Origin: Mesorhizobium sp.
GTDB taxonomy: Bacteria > Pseudomonadota > Alphaproteobacteria > Rhizobiales > Rhizobiaceae
Assembly (NCBI GenBank): GCA_004017535.1
Contig: SAJS01000003.1
Location: 248,001 to 312,000 of the forward strand
Length of the DNA stretch: 64,000 nt
Direction: 5' to 3'
The notes beneath the pieces are model-generated. The model made no database searches and was not told where the DNA came from. It saw nothing but the letters and a program-made list of their open reading frames with translations. The first letter of the stretch is position 1; each line of letters begins with the position of its first letter. The translations under genes and the position numbers were made by a program. This document shows positions 54,838 through 63,079 of this stretch, in pieces.

Positions 54838-55308
54838 GTGTTGGATGCCCTCGACCGCAGAATAGTCGCCGCGCTCGAGCGTGATGCGCGCATCTCCTTC
54901 GGCGAGCTCGCCGAGGAGGTCGGCTTGAGCAAGACGCCGTGCTGGAAGCGCGTGAAGGCGCTGGAAGAGGCGGGCGTCATCCGTGGATATTCGACCCGCA
55001 TCGACCCGGCCAGGATCGGCTTCGGCATCGAGGCCTTCATCCAGGTGTCGATCGACTTCGAGGTGTCGGACGCCTTCGAGGCGGCGGTGAAGACGCACCC
55101 GCTGATCCGCCGCTGCTACGCCACCACGGGCGAAGCCGACTATCTGTTGCAGATCGTCACCGTCGACATGATGGCGCTCGACCGCATGCTGCGCGAGGAG
55201 CTCAGCCGACTGCCCGGCGTGCGCCGCACGGTGACCTCGATGGCGATGCGCGAGATCAAGGGCGACATCTCGTTTGCCGAGGCGGCGGCGCGTGTGGTGA
55301 GGGGGTAG
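54838..55308 (+). CDS. Lrp/AsnC family regulator, probable kynA regulator
   Basis: A 156-residue protein: HTH FGELAEEVGLSKTPCWKRVK near residue 21 and an AsnC ligand domain with CYATTGEADYLLQIVTVDMM. GTG 54838 follows GGAGA. Its place opposite kynA matches KynR-type control by kynurenine in other proteobacteria; that regulation is inferred. Confidence 0.88.
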   Translation: MLDALDRRIVAALERDARISFGELAEEVGLSKTPCWKRVKALEEAGVIRGYSTRIDPARIGFGIEAFIQVSIDFEVSDAFEAAVKTHPLIRRCYATTGEADYLLQIVTVDMMALDRMLREELSRLPGVRRTVTSMAMREIKGDISFAEAAARVVRG

Positions 55309-55451
55309 CGACAAGGCGGCTCGGTCACCCGCGCCGCCTCTTCCTTCTCGGCCTCGGCCTTGCGCTTAGGGCATTCCTCGAAGTCATGGTCGCGGCCGCC
55401 GCAATAGGAGCAGCATTTGGCGGGGGCGTCGGGGTGGAGCATCGAGGCCAT
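55140..55451 (-). CDS. Small zinc-knuckle protein, C-terminus uncertain
   Basis: From MASMLHPDAPAKCCSYCGGR at 55451: CCSYCGGRDHDFEECPKRK is a CCHC-like knuckle, then a charged helix. After about residue 47 it lies opposite to the lrp gene, so the last ~56 residues may not be real. Similar small CCHC proteins occur in rhizobia; role unknown. Confidence 0.4.
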   Translation of the reverse strand: MASMLHPDAPAKCCSYCGGRDHDFEECPKRKAEAEKEEAARVTEPPCRYPLTTRAAASANEMSPLISRIAIEVTVRRTPGSRLSSSRSMRSSAIMSTVTICNR

Positions 55452-55585
55452 TCCCAAGAATGCACGAAAAGGTTTCCAGTTGCAGCAATTGCGTGAACAC
55501 GCCGCAACAACCGCTCTACCCATCCCGAGAGATCAAAGTCCAGGGAGCTCGCCGCTCGCGCGGCGGGCTCCCGACCGATCACCGC

Positions 55586-55939
55586 TCACGCATGCGCGTG
55601 AGGATGACGGAAGTCCCAGACGGCCCAGGCCGATGCCACGAGCACCAGCACGCCGAGGACGACATGCGTGGTCATGACATTCGTGTCAGCCGCAAAGCCC
55701 AGGAGCCAGGGCGACACGATCAGCCAGAGCCCGAGGAACGCGCTGACCCATTCTTCCCACTCGGCAAACACCGAAAGCGTCGCCAGCGCCAGCGCGCCGA
55801 GCAGAACGCCGACGATCCAGGCGTTCCACGCGGGTACCATCGCCGCGGTGAATCCGATGACCCAGGGTGAGATGAAGAGGCAGATCGCGAGGACCAGAGT
55901 GATCCAGTCCAGGCTCTTTCTTGTTTCCATCATTGCCAT
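55586..55939 (-). CDS. SPW repeat membrane protein
   Basis: A 117-residue protein with four hydrophobic segments. The SPW motifs are ICLFISPWVIGFTAA near residue 19 and LWLIVSPWLLGFAAD near 72. The SPW family has no known activity. Start MAMMETRKSLDW follows GGAGG. Confidence 0.85.
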   Translation of the reverse strand: MAMMETRKSLDWITLVLAICLFISPWVIGFTAAMVPAWNAWIVGVLLGALALATLSVFAEWEEWVSAFLGLWLIVSPWLLGFAADTNVMTTHVVLGVLVLVASAWAVWDFRHPHAHA

Positions 55940-56125
55940 GACAACCTCCATGGAGCTTGACCAAAGCAACTGTATCCGCGTGGACATTGCACGCTCACGA
56001 TTGATGTAATTACGCTTTTGCAGCGCTGCAAGGAGGGCCTGAGCGGCCGCGGCCCGCCCAGACCGATCTCATCGGCCAGACGGCAAGGTGCAAATCACAC
56101 TGGCGCCGGCGCCGCGATCCGACGC

Positions 56126-57202
56126 TCAAACGGCGATGTCGCTGTCGGTATCGGTGCCGAGTTGCGGGACGATGATCGCCTCGAGCGGCGCGTCGAGCGC
56201 CCATTTCAAACTGCCGTCCGAGCGTTCGAGGCTGGAAGAACCGCTCAGCGACTGCGGAGCCACCCGCTGCAGCACCACCGTGCCGAACCCTTTTCGTTCG
56301 GCGGCGGCCCCCTTCTCCTTGCCAGTCTTCTGCGCAATCCCAGTTCCTGCCGCGCCGGACGTCTCCTGCCACAAAAGATGAAACCGCCGCCGCGCGTCCG
56401 GACCCATCTCGACCTTCCAGGTGATTTCCACGTGGCCGCCGTCGACGGCAAGGGCGCCATATTTGGAGGAGTTGGTGCCGAGCTCATGGAAGGCCATGCC
56501 GAGATTCTGCACCGCATTCGACTGCAGCGTCAGCAGCGGCCCGGACAGAGAGATGCGTTCCTCATGGCCGAAGGGCTTCAGATGCTCCTGGACGAGGTCG
56601 AACAGGCTGGCGCCGGCCCATTCCGACGTGACCAGAAGGTCGTGCGAGCGCGACAGCGCCATGATGCGCGCGCGGATCATCTGCTCGAACTCAGCGGGAT
56701 CGGTCGAGCGCTTGCTGGTTTCCCTGACCATCGACAGGATCACCGCGAACTGGTTCTTAACGCGGTGGTTGACCTCCCGCATCAGCAGCCGAATGCGGCG
56801 CTCGCTTTCCTTGGCGGACGTGATATCGCGGGCAATCTGCGAGGCGCCGACGATCTCGCCCGCGCTGTTCCTGATGGGAGACACGGTGATCGACACGGCG
56901 ATCAACGAGCCGTCCTTGCGCTTGCGCGTCGTCTCAAGACTGCCCACGCCCTCGCCCCGGCGGATACGGCCGATGATCTCGGTCTCCTCGCTGTGCATGT
57001 GGTCGGGGATCAAGATCAGAATCGACTGGCCGATCACCTCCTCGGCGCTGTAGCCGAACATGCGCTCGGCCGCGTGGTTCCAATCGGTGATGACGCTGTT
57101 GAGGTCCTTGCCGATGATGGCGTCATAGGAAGAGTCGACGATCGCCGCGAGGCGAGCATCGGCATTGGCGTTCGGACGAAAGATCCCCCCTGGACTGGTC
57201 AT
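56126..57202 (-). CDS. PAS-containing HWE/HisKA_2 histidine kinase
   Basis: A 358-residue soluble protein. PAS: IVDSSYDAIIGKDLNSVITD then WNHAAERMFGYSAEEVIGQS near residues 21-65, PAC through VGASQIARDITSAKESERRI. The HWE-type H-box is LLMREVNHRVKNQFAVILSM near 140, and the ATPase has NLGMAFHELGTNSSKYGAL. Such kinases phosphorylate PhyR-type regulators in alphaproteobacteria; six EcfG promoters lie nearby. Start MTSPGGIF at 57202. Confidence 0.85.
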   Translation of the reverse strand: MTSPGGIFRPNANADARLAAIVDSSYDAIIGKDLNSVITDWNHAAERMFGYSAEEVIGQSILILIPDHMHSEETEIIGRIRRGEGVGSLETTRKRKDGSLIAVSITVSPIRNSAGEIVGASQIARDITSAKESERRIRLLMREVNHRVKNQFAVILSMVRETSKRSTDPAEFEQMIRARIMALSRSHDLLVTSEWAGASLFDLVQEHLKPFGHEERISLSGPLLTLQSNAVQNLGMAFHELGTNSSKYGALAVDGGHVEITWKVEMGPDARRRFHLLWQETSGAAGTGIAQKTGKEKGAAAERKGFGTVVLQRVAPQSLSGSSSLERSDGSLKWALDAPLEAIIVPQLGTDTDSDIAV

Positions 57203-57259
57203 GCGCATCAAATAGGGCCGCCCACAATCAAGGCAACGTATCCGCTGGATCGCATCCGC

Positions 57260-57517
57260 TTACGGCTTTGACTCGCCGGGGCTATCCCCGGCCACCCTGT
57301 CCGAAGATATCACGCCGAAATCCTGCGACTTCACGCCCACATTCGCCGTGAGAAACCCATCCGACGCCAGCCCTCGACGCAAAAGTTCGCGGACCGCGGC
57401 CGAACGGCTCGGCATGCGCTTTTCGAAACGCCAGTTCTCCAGCGCCGCCAACTCCTCGTCGGTCAGCATGATCTGCAGCCTTTGCGGCCGTTCCAGTTCA
57501 GCCAAGCCCGCCTCCAT
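57260..57517 (-). CDS. Ribbon-helix-helix-like regulator
   Basis: An 85-residue protein. LQIMLTDEELAALENWRFEK then RMPSRSAAVRELLRRGL near residues 15-51 has the strand-helix-helix pattern of CopG-type binders; the tail is polar. A palindrome lies 21 bases before its start. No toxin gene is beside it. Confidence 0.7.
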   Translation of the reverse strand: MEAGLAELERPQRLQIMLTDEELAALENWRFEKRMPSRSAAVRELLRRGLASDGFLTANVGVKSQDFGVISSDRVAGDSPGESKP

Positions 57518-57537
57518 CACAGACAAAAAACGCTGCG

Positions 57538-57556
57538 AATGAGTAAATGCCTCATT
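57538..57556. promoter_or_regulatory. Candidate operator of the ribbon-helix-helix protein
   Basis: AATGAG, seven bases, CTCATT: a perfect inverted repeat just upstream of the gene start. Fits autoregulation by a dimeric RHH protein. Confidence 0.5.
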
Positions 57557-57773
57557 GTAAGTAGAAGTAGGGTTTGTGGCATAGGACGTCAAGAATGACC
57601 AAGCTGTGAAAGACGGCACAAGCTAACGATACCAACGATGCACCGAAACCACATTTGTTGTTCTATGCTAACTTGTTGATTTTCTTTCGTCTTTCTGGAT
57701 TTCTTGCTTGCAATCCGTGACCGTCGGGCGCATGGTGGAGATCGAGGGATAACCTCCAGGAAGGAGGCAGTCC

Positions 57774-58112
57774 ATGTTCCGACGATTTTCCATCCGGTTG
57801 CGCGATGACGCCCACCACAGGGTCCAAAAGGCCTTGCGGACCAAGGGTATCGTCAACCTCATCCGGCTTTCCGAAGAGATCAGGTTAGATCATCTGGCCG
57901 AGAACATCGCTCGCGAAGACATCGAAAGCCTGGTGATGGAGGTATCACAGCTCTACGGGGCGCCGATCGAGTTCGACGACGAGGCCTTGACGGCGCTCGA
58001 CCTGCCGGAGGTCCTTAAGCCCGACAATCGCGACAACCTCGAAAAGGTGCTGGATGGGCGCATGTCCGGCGGTGAGATCAGCATCGACGTGCTGCATATG
58101 AAACGGTGCTAG
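57774..58112 (+). CDS. Conserved hypothetical protein
   Basis: A 112-residue protein starting MFRRFSIRLRDDAHHRVQKA, with basic N-terminal helices and an acidic middle (FDDEALTALDLPEVLKP). AAGGAGG precedes ATG. No family recognised. Confidence 0.65.
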   Translation: MFRRFSIRLRDDAHHRVQKALRTKGIVNLIRLSEEIRLDHLAENIAREDIESLVMEVSQLYGAPIEFDDEALTALDLPEVLKPDNRDNLEKVLDGRMSGGEISIDVLHMKRC

Positions 58113-58171
58113 GCGCGTCGCGTCTGAACACCCGATCGACCGCGCCCCTCGGCGCGCATGACACGGCCTGG

Positions 58172-58250
58172 CGATTGGCCGAGACGCCTGTCGTGGTCGT
58201 CATCCACGGGCGGAGCAAGGAGCGATGCGACGCGCGCAGACCCTAGAATG
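58172..58250. repeat. Palindromic repeat family A, single arm
   Basis: GATTGGCCGAGACGCCTG followed by the GGCGGAGCAAGGAGCGA core, close to the left part of copy 1 (7601-7670). It lies between two small genes. Confidence 0.8.
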
Positions 58251-58361
58251 ACGAGGTTCAGAAGCCCCCAGGTCATCGCCGACGTTTGCGCTGACCACCC
58301 AGCGGATGTTGATAGCCTTCCTTGAAGCCTGCAAATCTTTCAACATCACTGTGTTGAGGAA

Positions 58362-58583
58362 CTAGCCCTTCTTCGCGAGCTTCGGAGCAGCTTTCCTTGG
58401 CAGCGCCACTGGCGCTTCGGCTTCCTGCGCCAGCCTGGCCGCGCGCAACCGCTCGGTCTTGGCCGCTCTCGCCTTGGCTTCCAGGTCCTGAATCTGCCGA
58501 GCGACACGAGAGGTCGTGTCGGTCTTGGCTTCCGTGCGGGATGGGACCGGCTTGAACAGACCGGTATCCGGTAGCGACTTCAT
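58362..58583 (-). CDS. Small basic protein, paralogue of the 9.7-kb gene
   Basis: A 73-residue protein; ATG 58583 (MKSLPDTGLFKPVP) is chosen over two upstream ATGs because AAGGAG precedes it at seven bases. The helix AKARAAKTERLRAARLAQEA near residue 35 resembles the end of the 9692-9955 product. Function unknown. Confidence 0.65.
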   Translation of the reverse strand: MKSLPDTGLFKPVPSRTEAKTDTTSRVARQIQDLEAKARAAKTERLRAARLAQEAEAPVALPRKAAPKLAKKG

Positions 58584-58599
58584 TGTCATCTCCTTAATC

Positions 58600-58624
58600 A
58601 AAAAAGGCCGGGCAAAGCCCGACC
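58600..58624 (-). terminator. Terminator of cspA
   Basis: Minus strand: GGTCGGGC-TTT-GCCCGGCC followed by TTTTTT. It lies 66 bases beyond the cspA stop and before the small basic gene. Confidence 0.9.
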
Positions 58625-58689
58625 TTCTCCAACGCGCCTCCGTGGCCTATGCCAGTACATCCGTGGTCAAGGACCGCGAGGCGCCGTGA

Positions 58690-58899
58690 TCAGGCGGCTT
58701 GCAGATTCTCGGCCGAGCTTTTGCCGCTGCGGGCATCTTTCACGACGTCGAAGCTGACCTTCTGGCCTTCGACGAGCGAGCGCAGTCCTGCGCGCTCCAC
58801 GGCCGAGATGTGCACGAACACGTCTGGCTGGCCGCCGCCCTGCTCGATAAAGCCGAAACCCTTGGTGGAATTGAAAAACTTCACCGTTCCAGTAGTCAT
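58690..58899 (-). CDS. cspA: Cold-shock protein
   Basis: A 69-residue CspA-type RNA-binding protein: RNP1 KGFGFIEQ near residue 13 and RNP2 VFVHISAV near 27. AAGGAGATCG precedes the start. The gap upstream to 59192 has no gene and can hold a long leader, as is common for cold-shock genes. Confidence 0.95.
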   Translation of the reverse strand: MTTGTVKFFNSTKGFGFIEQGGGQPDVFVHISAVERAGLRSLVEGQKVSFDVVKDARSGKSSAENLQAA

Positions 58900-59124
58900 T
58901 GCGATCTCCTTACAAATCGACGCAAAATCACACGCGCCCGGCCACTGCCGAGCGACGAATTCTTCGAAATTGAGAGGGAAGATCGCAGGGGCGCATTTTG
59001 CGCGAAAACAACGTTCTTTCAGCAAGATCGATTTGACAGATATAGCTCTTAATTCCCTCAACGACAAGGGCTCCAGCCATAATACTTCAAAGCGCGAGCC
59101 GTCCCAGCGAAAGAAGTTCCCGCC

Positions 59125-59149
59125 GGAACAGTCGATCCGACAGAGCGTT
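59125..59149 (+). promoter_or_regulatory. EcfG-type general-stress promoter
   Basis: GGAAC, 16 bases, CGTT, 43 bases before the start of the 59193 gene. Confidence 0.75.
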
Positions 59150-59192
59150 GGTTTCTGAATTCGACGAGCGCGGTTTCCTGAATGGGGCAGCA

Positions 59193-59360
59193 ATGGCCAA
59201 AAGGGACAACAATCCACCCTCTCACGACGTGGTGCAGCGCCTGGTGCGGGAGACGGGCATTAGCGAGGCACAGGCACGCGAGCTCGTCCGCCTTATCGGC
59301 CTGGACTGGAGTTCTCTTGTCCGCGAGGCCAAGTTGATCGCCTCCCCGCCCCGGGATTAA
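59193..59360 (+). CDS. Small helical stress-type protein
   Basis: A 55-residue protein starting [20 protein letters not shown], with [20 protein letters not shown] after it. The pattern recalls DUF3606, a short rhizobial family, but the match is not certain. An EcfG promoter precedes it. ATG 59193 follows GGGGCAGC. Confidence 0.65.
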   Translation: MAKRDNNPPSHDVVQRLVRETGISEAQARELVRLIGLDWSSLVREAKLIASPPRD

Positions 59361-59368
59361 GTCCGGAT

Positions 59369-59782
59369 TCAGCCCCTGGGATCCAGATGGTCGAGGATGG
59401 CAAGGCCGGTTTCGTATTTCTCGGGCGCGACGCCCGCCTGGTGGGCCTGCCAGAGATTGTCGCGCAGATCGGCTATCTTCACCGGCAATGCCAGCGCGTT
59501 CGAGGCGGCGCGGTAGAGAAAACCTTCCTCGCTCTCGTCCATGCGCCGCGTCAGCGCATCGACCGCGGCCACCACCGGCTGGCCGAAACCGGCGCCCTGC
59601 AGCCTCTCCATGGTCCAGCCGTCGCCTTTCTCGACAACGTCGTGCAGATAGGCGACGGTTTTCTCGTCCAGCGTCTCGACGGCATCGGCAACGCGCCTCA
59701 GATGTTCGATATAGGGCCGGCCGGTCTTGTCCGTCTGTCCGCGATGGGCCTGCTCGGCGATCTTTGCTGCCTGGTGAAGCAT
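59369..59782 (-). CDS. HD-domain phosphohydrolase-like protein
   Basis: A 137-residue protein: LHQAAKIAEQAHRGQTDKTG and RPYIEHLRRVADAVET at the start, YLHDVVEKGDGWTMERL in the middle (HD pair) and LPVKIADLRDNLW later. This is the RelA/SpoT-type hydrolase fold without a synthetase, as in small ppGpp hydrolases; activity not shown. ATG 59782 follows GGAAGGATC. An EcfG-like box with one mismatch lies at 59915-59939 (minus). Confidence 0.8.
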   Translation of the reverse strand: MLHQAAKIAEQAHRGQTDKTGRPYIEHLRRVADAVETLDEKTVAYLHDVVEKGDGWTMERLQGAGFGQPVVAAVDALTRRMDESEEGFLYRAASNALALPVKIADLRDNLWQAHQAGVAPEKYETGLAILDHLDPRG

Positions 59783-60216
59783 GATCCTTCCAATCTGGTC
59801 ACAATAGAGCCCGCCCCGGCGAGGGACGGCCGAGGCGGGCTTGCTCGGGTCTGGACCCGAAGGTGGCGCGCCTTTCGCGGGGGGAGCGGGGCTGCGCGCC
59901 ATCGTGCCTTCCAGAACAGCGGCGCCGCGCGAATGTTCCCGCCGATGCGGGACTTTTTGAGGATGCGGCGCCTCCGTTCCACATTAGACCGATGCGGCCA
60001 AAAAGAAGCTCCGTCGCAAACCGGTTTGAGAGGTCCGGCAAACAACCAAGCCGACCGGAGGGCAAGCCATCCAAACGCTAAGTCGACGGGAGGCAGTCGA
60101 CCGGACGGCCGTTCGTTCTGCGCCTGCAAATCTGCCGGGTCATCATGGCGGCCGGATGATCCGGCAGCACATGGGATCCAGCGACCGGCACCACCGGAGA
60201 AAAAGACTTTTCCGCA

Positions 60217-60241
60217 GGAACCTGGCGACCCCGCTGCCGTT
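60217..60241 (+). promoter_or_regulatory. EcfG-type general-stress promoter
   Basis: GGAAC, 16 bases, CGTT, 31 bases before the CsbD start. It lies in the 490-bp gap between the HD and CsbD genes, in which no other gene is seen. Confidence 0.8.
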
Positions 60242-60272
60242 AGCCCTGCGTGTCCAACAGGAGGTACGACAA

Positions 60273-60476
60273 ATGGATTGGAACCGCGTTGAAGGCAATT
60301 GGAAGCAGGTGAAGGGCAAGGTCAAGGAACAGTGGGGCAAGCTCACCGACGACGACCTCGACCGCATCGCGGGAAAGCGCGACCAGCTCGAAGGCAAGAT
60401 CCAGGAACGCTACGGCATCGAGAAGGATCGCGTGCGCCGCGATATCGATGACTGGTACAGCCGCCAAGGCTGGTGA
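60273..60476 (+). CDS. CsbD family stress protein
   Basis: A 67-residue protein with the usual CsbD plan: WNRVEGNWKQVKGKVKEQWG, then KLTDDDLDRIAGKRDQLEG. Family members are induced by stress or phosphate starvation; role unknown. Preceded by AGGAGG and by an EcfG promoter, followed by a strong terminator. Unlike the 10.9-kb homologue it ends normally. Confidence 0.9.
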   Translation: MDWNRVEGNWKQVKGKVKEQWGKLTDDDLDRIAGKRDQLEGKIQERYGIEKDRVRRDIDDWYSRQGW

Positions 60477-60494
60477 CAACCGACTTCCCGAAGC

Positions 60495-60526
60495 AAAGGG
60501 CGCTGCCGCGCGGCAGCGCCCTTTTT
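60495..60526 (+). terminator. Terminator of csbD
   Basis: GGGCGCTGCCG and CGGCAGCGCCC with a two-base loop, then TTTTTG. Perfect 11-bp stem. Confidence 0.93.
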
Positions 60527-60691
60527 GCTGAGTCGTTCAGGATTGCGCGAGGCGGCCGCGCATCTCCATCTCGCCCCCGCCGAACCGCCCTGCCCTTCGG
60601 CGCCCGATTTGCTTGGCCGAGGTGATGGCGCCGGGCGCATCCGGCCACCCGGCGGCCGGGGCTGAAATTCGACTTTGCCGTCGTCCGGGCT

Positions 60692-60716
60692 GGAACCTTC
60701 ATTCTCGGTCCGCATT
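60692..60716 (+). promoter_or_regulatory. EcfG-like promoter variant
   Basis: GGAAC, 16 bases, CATT: one base off. Ten bases before the 60727 gene, which leaves a very short leader, so its use is uncertain. Confidence 0.35.
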
Positions 60717-60726
60717 TGTTGTGGCC

Positions 60727-60918
60727 ATGGATGTTTTCGACGCAAATTCTCTGGTCATCGAACAGGCAAAGGCCCTGCGCTCCGAAAACAGCCGCATGCG
60801 AGAACTGGCTTGGGCGTATGTGGAGCAATCCAGGGCCCTCGCCCAGCAGTTGGCAGCGATCCGGAACCAATCAAGCCGGACCTTGCCGACGATGGGCGAC
60901 TTGACTGAGATCGAATGA
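60727..60918 (+). CDS. Small coiled-coil protein
   Basis: A 63-residue protein starting MDVFDANSLVIEQAKALRSE and continuing with a charged helix (MRELAWAYVEQSRALAQQLA). No family recognised. Confidence 0.55.
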   Translation: MDVFDANSLVIEQAKALRSENSRMRELAWAYVEQSRALAQQLAAIRNQSSRTLPTMGDLTEIE

Positions 60919-61013
60919 GCCCTAGATTGCTCAGATCGCTGGTAACCCCCACTGGACACTATTAGCGGCTGAGAGACGACGAACGCGCTCCCGTCTGAAA
61001 ACGGGAGAGCGCT

Positions 61014-61193
61014 ATGCGCCAAGCCAGAACTGCGTTGCCCCGGGCACGCGAACCCTTCCAAGATCAACTCATCCAAGGCAGCAAGGACGCGATCAAGCGC
61101 TCACGGGAATTGCTGCGCCGCACTGAGCGTGTGGTGCGCTCGGAACCGCCGTTTGTCTCGGAACAGCCTTCCGACGAAACCCCTAATCCTTAG
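61014..61193 (+). CDS. Small basic protein
   Basis: A 59-residue frame starting MRQARTALPRAREPFQDQLI, helical and basic in the middle (KRSRELLRRTERVVRSE). GGGAGA precedes ATG. No family recognised. Repeat C copy 2 starts right at its stop. Confidence 0.55.
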   Translation: MRQARTALPRAREPFQDQLIQGSKDAIKRSRELLRRTERVVRSEPPFVSEQPSDETPNP

Positions 61194-61288
61194 GGCAATT
61201 CCAGGTAGAGTAAGCGGTTTTCCGTCCGGAATTACTCAAAAACCTGGGAGATGGAAGATTTCACCGTTTCCGTGAAACGATGAAATGT
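61194..61288. repeat. Palindromic repeat family C, copy 2
   Basis: Reverse orientation of copy 1: GGCAATTCC, AGCGGTTTTCCGTCCGGAAT, then TTTCACCGTTTCCGTGAAAC. The 61194-61546 gap otherwise has no gene, only the leader of the Crp-type gene. Confidence 0.7.
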
Positions 61289-61546
61289 TCCAGTCGCAGG
61301 ACTGCTTCGAGCGCAGCGTAACCATGTCGCTGTTCCCCGTCGGCGCCAACAGCGAATTTGACGCGATCGGCTTCAGGCATCGAACCGGGCATGCGTTCCC
61401 GCATTTCGCGGGGGAAAAAGCGCCCAGATATCAAATGTTAGCGCACTCTGTTCAACAACCCCATACCTCGTCAAACGCGCCTGTTTTTGAATCACTTGTG
61501 ACATCCCCTGTGACCGGGCCGCTCGGCCTGCTCATGGAAGACATGA

Positions 61547-62266
61547 ATGCTCGAATCGCTTTTCCTGAACCTCGGCCAGCACGACAGCCTCTCGGACGAG
61601 GAACAATCCCTGCTCGGCGATTTGATGGCCGGCGAGCGCAGCTTCACCGCGGGGCAGGACATCGTCGCTTCCGGATCGCGACCGGTCTACAGCACGCTTC
61701 TCCTGGACGGCCTCGCGGCCCGATACAAGGTGCTTGCCGATGGCGGCCGGCAGTTCACCTCCCTGCAGGTTCCAGGCGATTTCGTCGACCTCTATGCCTT
61801 CCTGCTGAAGACAATGGACCACGGCGTCATCGCGCTGTCACCCTGCCGCGTCATCCTGGCCGACCATTCGAAGCTGCGCAGCATCACCGAGCGGGCGCCA
61901 CACCTGACGCGGCTTCTGTGGCTGGACACGCTGATCGACGGCGCCATCCATCGCGAGTGGATCGTCGCCATGGGGCGGCGCTCGAAAGTCTCGCATCTGG
62001 CGCATCTGTTCTGCGAGTTGTTCGTCAGGCTTGAGGTGGTGAAGCGGACCAACGGCATGAGCTTCCATTTGCCTGTTTCGCAGGCCGAGCTCGCCGATGT
62101 GCTCGGCCTGTCGGTGGTGCATATGAACCGCGTCATCAGCGCGCTGCGAAACAGCGGCGTGATCGCCTGGGCGAACCATACGGTGACGATCCTCGACTGG
62201 CGGAAGCTGCAGCAGATCGCGGAGTTCGATCCGACCTATCTCTCGATGACGCGCGAGCCACGGTAG
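61547..62266 (+). CDS. Crp/Fnr family transcriptional regulator
   Basis: A 239-residue protein: cyclic-nucleotide-like beta-barrel (ERSFTAGQDIVASGSRPVYS near residue 30, then FTSLQVPGDFVDLYAFLLK) and a C-terminal winged HTH (VSQAELADVLGLSVVHMNRV near 177). It has no Fnr-type cysteine cluster, and the phosphate-binding cassette is altered, so it may sense something other than cAMP. Confidence 0.88.
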   Translation: MLESLFLNLGQHDSLSDEEQSLLGDLMAGERSFTAGQDIVASGSRPVYSTLLLDGLAARYKVLADGGRQFTSLQVPGDFVDLYAFLLKTMDHGVIALSPCRVILADHSKLRSITERAPHLTRLLWLDTLIDGAIHREWIVAMGRRSKVSHLAHLFCELFVRLEVVKRTNGMSFHLPVSQAELADVLGLSVVHMNRVISALRNSGVIAWANHTVTILDWRKLQQIAEFDPTYLSMTREPR

Positions 62267-62306
62267 CACTCTCCCGAACCGGCCGCGCTTTTCCGGCCGA
62301 CGCCCA

Positions 62307-62549
62307 TCAGTCGCCGCGTCGTTTCCGGTGCGCAGACTCCTGATTCTCGCCGCGCAGCATCTGCCTGTCGTCGGGATCGATCAGATCTCGCTCGCCGGGC
62401 TTCAACGCGCTGCCTTTCGCGCGGGCGGCCCGCTCCTGGCCAGGCCGCTTCAGCTCTTCCCTGGCGTTGAAATCCTTGCCGGCGTTCTTGGTGTTGACCC
62501 GCTCCTCGATGATGCGTTGCTGCTGGTCGTGCGTTGTCTTGCCTGCCAT
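62307..62549 (-). CDS. Small hydrophilic conserved protein
   Basis: An 80-residue charged protein starting MAGKTTHDQQQRIIEERVNT with DRQMLRGENQESAHRKRRGD at the end. GGAGAGACC precedes ATG. No hydrophobic core; probably disordered. An EcfG-like GGAAC-N16-GGTT lies at 62676-62700 on its strand. Function unknown. Confidence 0.65.
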   Translation of the reverse strand: MAGKTTHDQQQRIIEERVNTKNAGKDFNAREELKRPGQERAARAKGSALKPGERDLIDPDDRQMLRGENQESAHRKRRGD

Positions 62550-62585
62550 AACGGTCTCTCCTGTGCTGAAACCTCTCAAAATGGA

Positions 62586-62618
62586 GAAGCCCGCCCGGAG
62601 GATGAGCGGGCGGGCTTC
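62586..62618. terminator. Hairpin between 62549 and 62849
   Basis: GAAGCCCGCCC and GGGCGGGCTTC form an 11-bp stem with an 11-base loop. No T-run on either strand, so direction and role are unclear. Confidence 0.5.
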
Positions 62619-62798
62619 TATCGGGAGGATTGGAACCCCGATGGCGGCGGGCTTCGGGGATGCCGCCGCGGACCAAACCGGCGAGCGGCTTTTATGTTCC
62701 GGCAGGAAGCGACGCTGGCGAGTTCAACTGAGCCTGGCGTGCCACAGCCCGCTCACATGCTGCCGCCGGCGGGCGATGACAAATCACGATTGCGCAAC

Positions 62799-62823
62799 GG
62801 AACAAGTCCAGGCGCTTCCGGTT
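62799..62823 (+). promoter_or_regulatory. EcfG-like promoter variant
   Basis: GGAAC, 16 bases, GGTT, 25 bases before the 62849 gene; the same variant as at 50330. Confidence 0.4.
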
Positions 62824-62848
62824 TCGCAGTGATCAGGACTGCGTGAAA

Positions 62849-63046
62849 ATGGCCCAGGATCGACGTCACAACGAAGCTCTCGCCAGGTTGCTGAGACAGC
62901 AGTTTTCCAGTGAGTTTTTGAGACGGCACCTGCGCGCGTGGCCACTTTTTCGAGTTGATCGTCAGCTTCCAGAACGCCTTCGAGTCCTGCTTGAAAGGCT
63001 CGGGCGAAGGAGCGGTCGAAATCACAAAGGAGATGACAACCGCTGA
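62849..63046 (+). CDS. Small basic helical protein
   Basis: A 65-residue protein starting MAQDRRHNEALARLLRQQFS, with LRAWPLFRVDRQLPERLRVL and a basic end. LPERLRVLLERLG weakly recalls the VPDRFxxLLxxL segment of NepR anti-sigma proteins, too weak to assign. GTG 62843 is an alternative start. The overlapping minus-strand frame looks less protein-like. Confidence 0.5.
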   Translation: MAQDRRHNEALARLLRQQFSSEFLRRHLRAWPLFRVDRQLPERLRVLLERLGRRSGRNHKGDDNR

Positions 63047-63079
63047 GGGGCCAAGTTCGGGCAATCAGGAGAGACGCCG

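Noticed and set aside
57260-57517. Toxin-antitoxin pair at the RHH gene
   Set aside because: No toxin-like frame adjoins on either side.
62849-63046. NepR anti-sigma factor
   Set aside because: LPERLRVLLERL is only a weak likeness, and no phyR or ecfG gene is adjacent.
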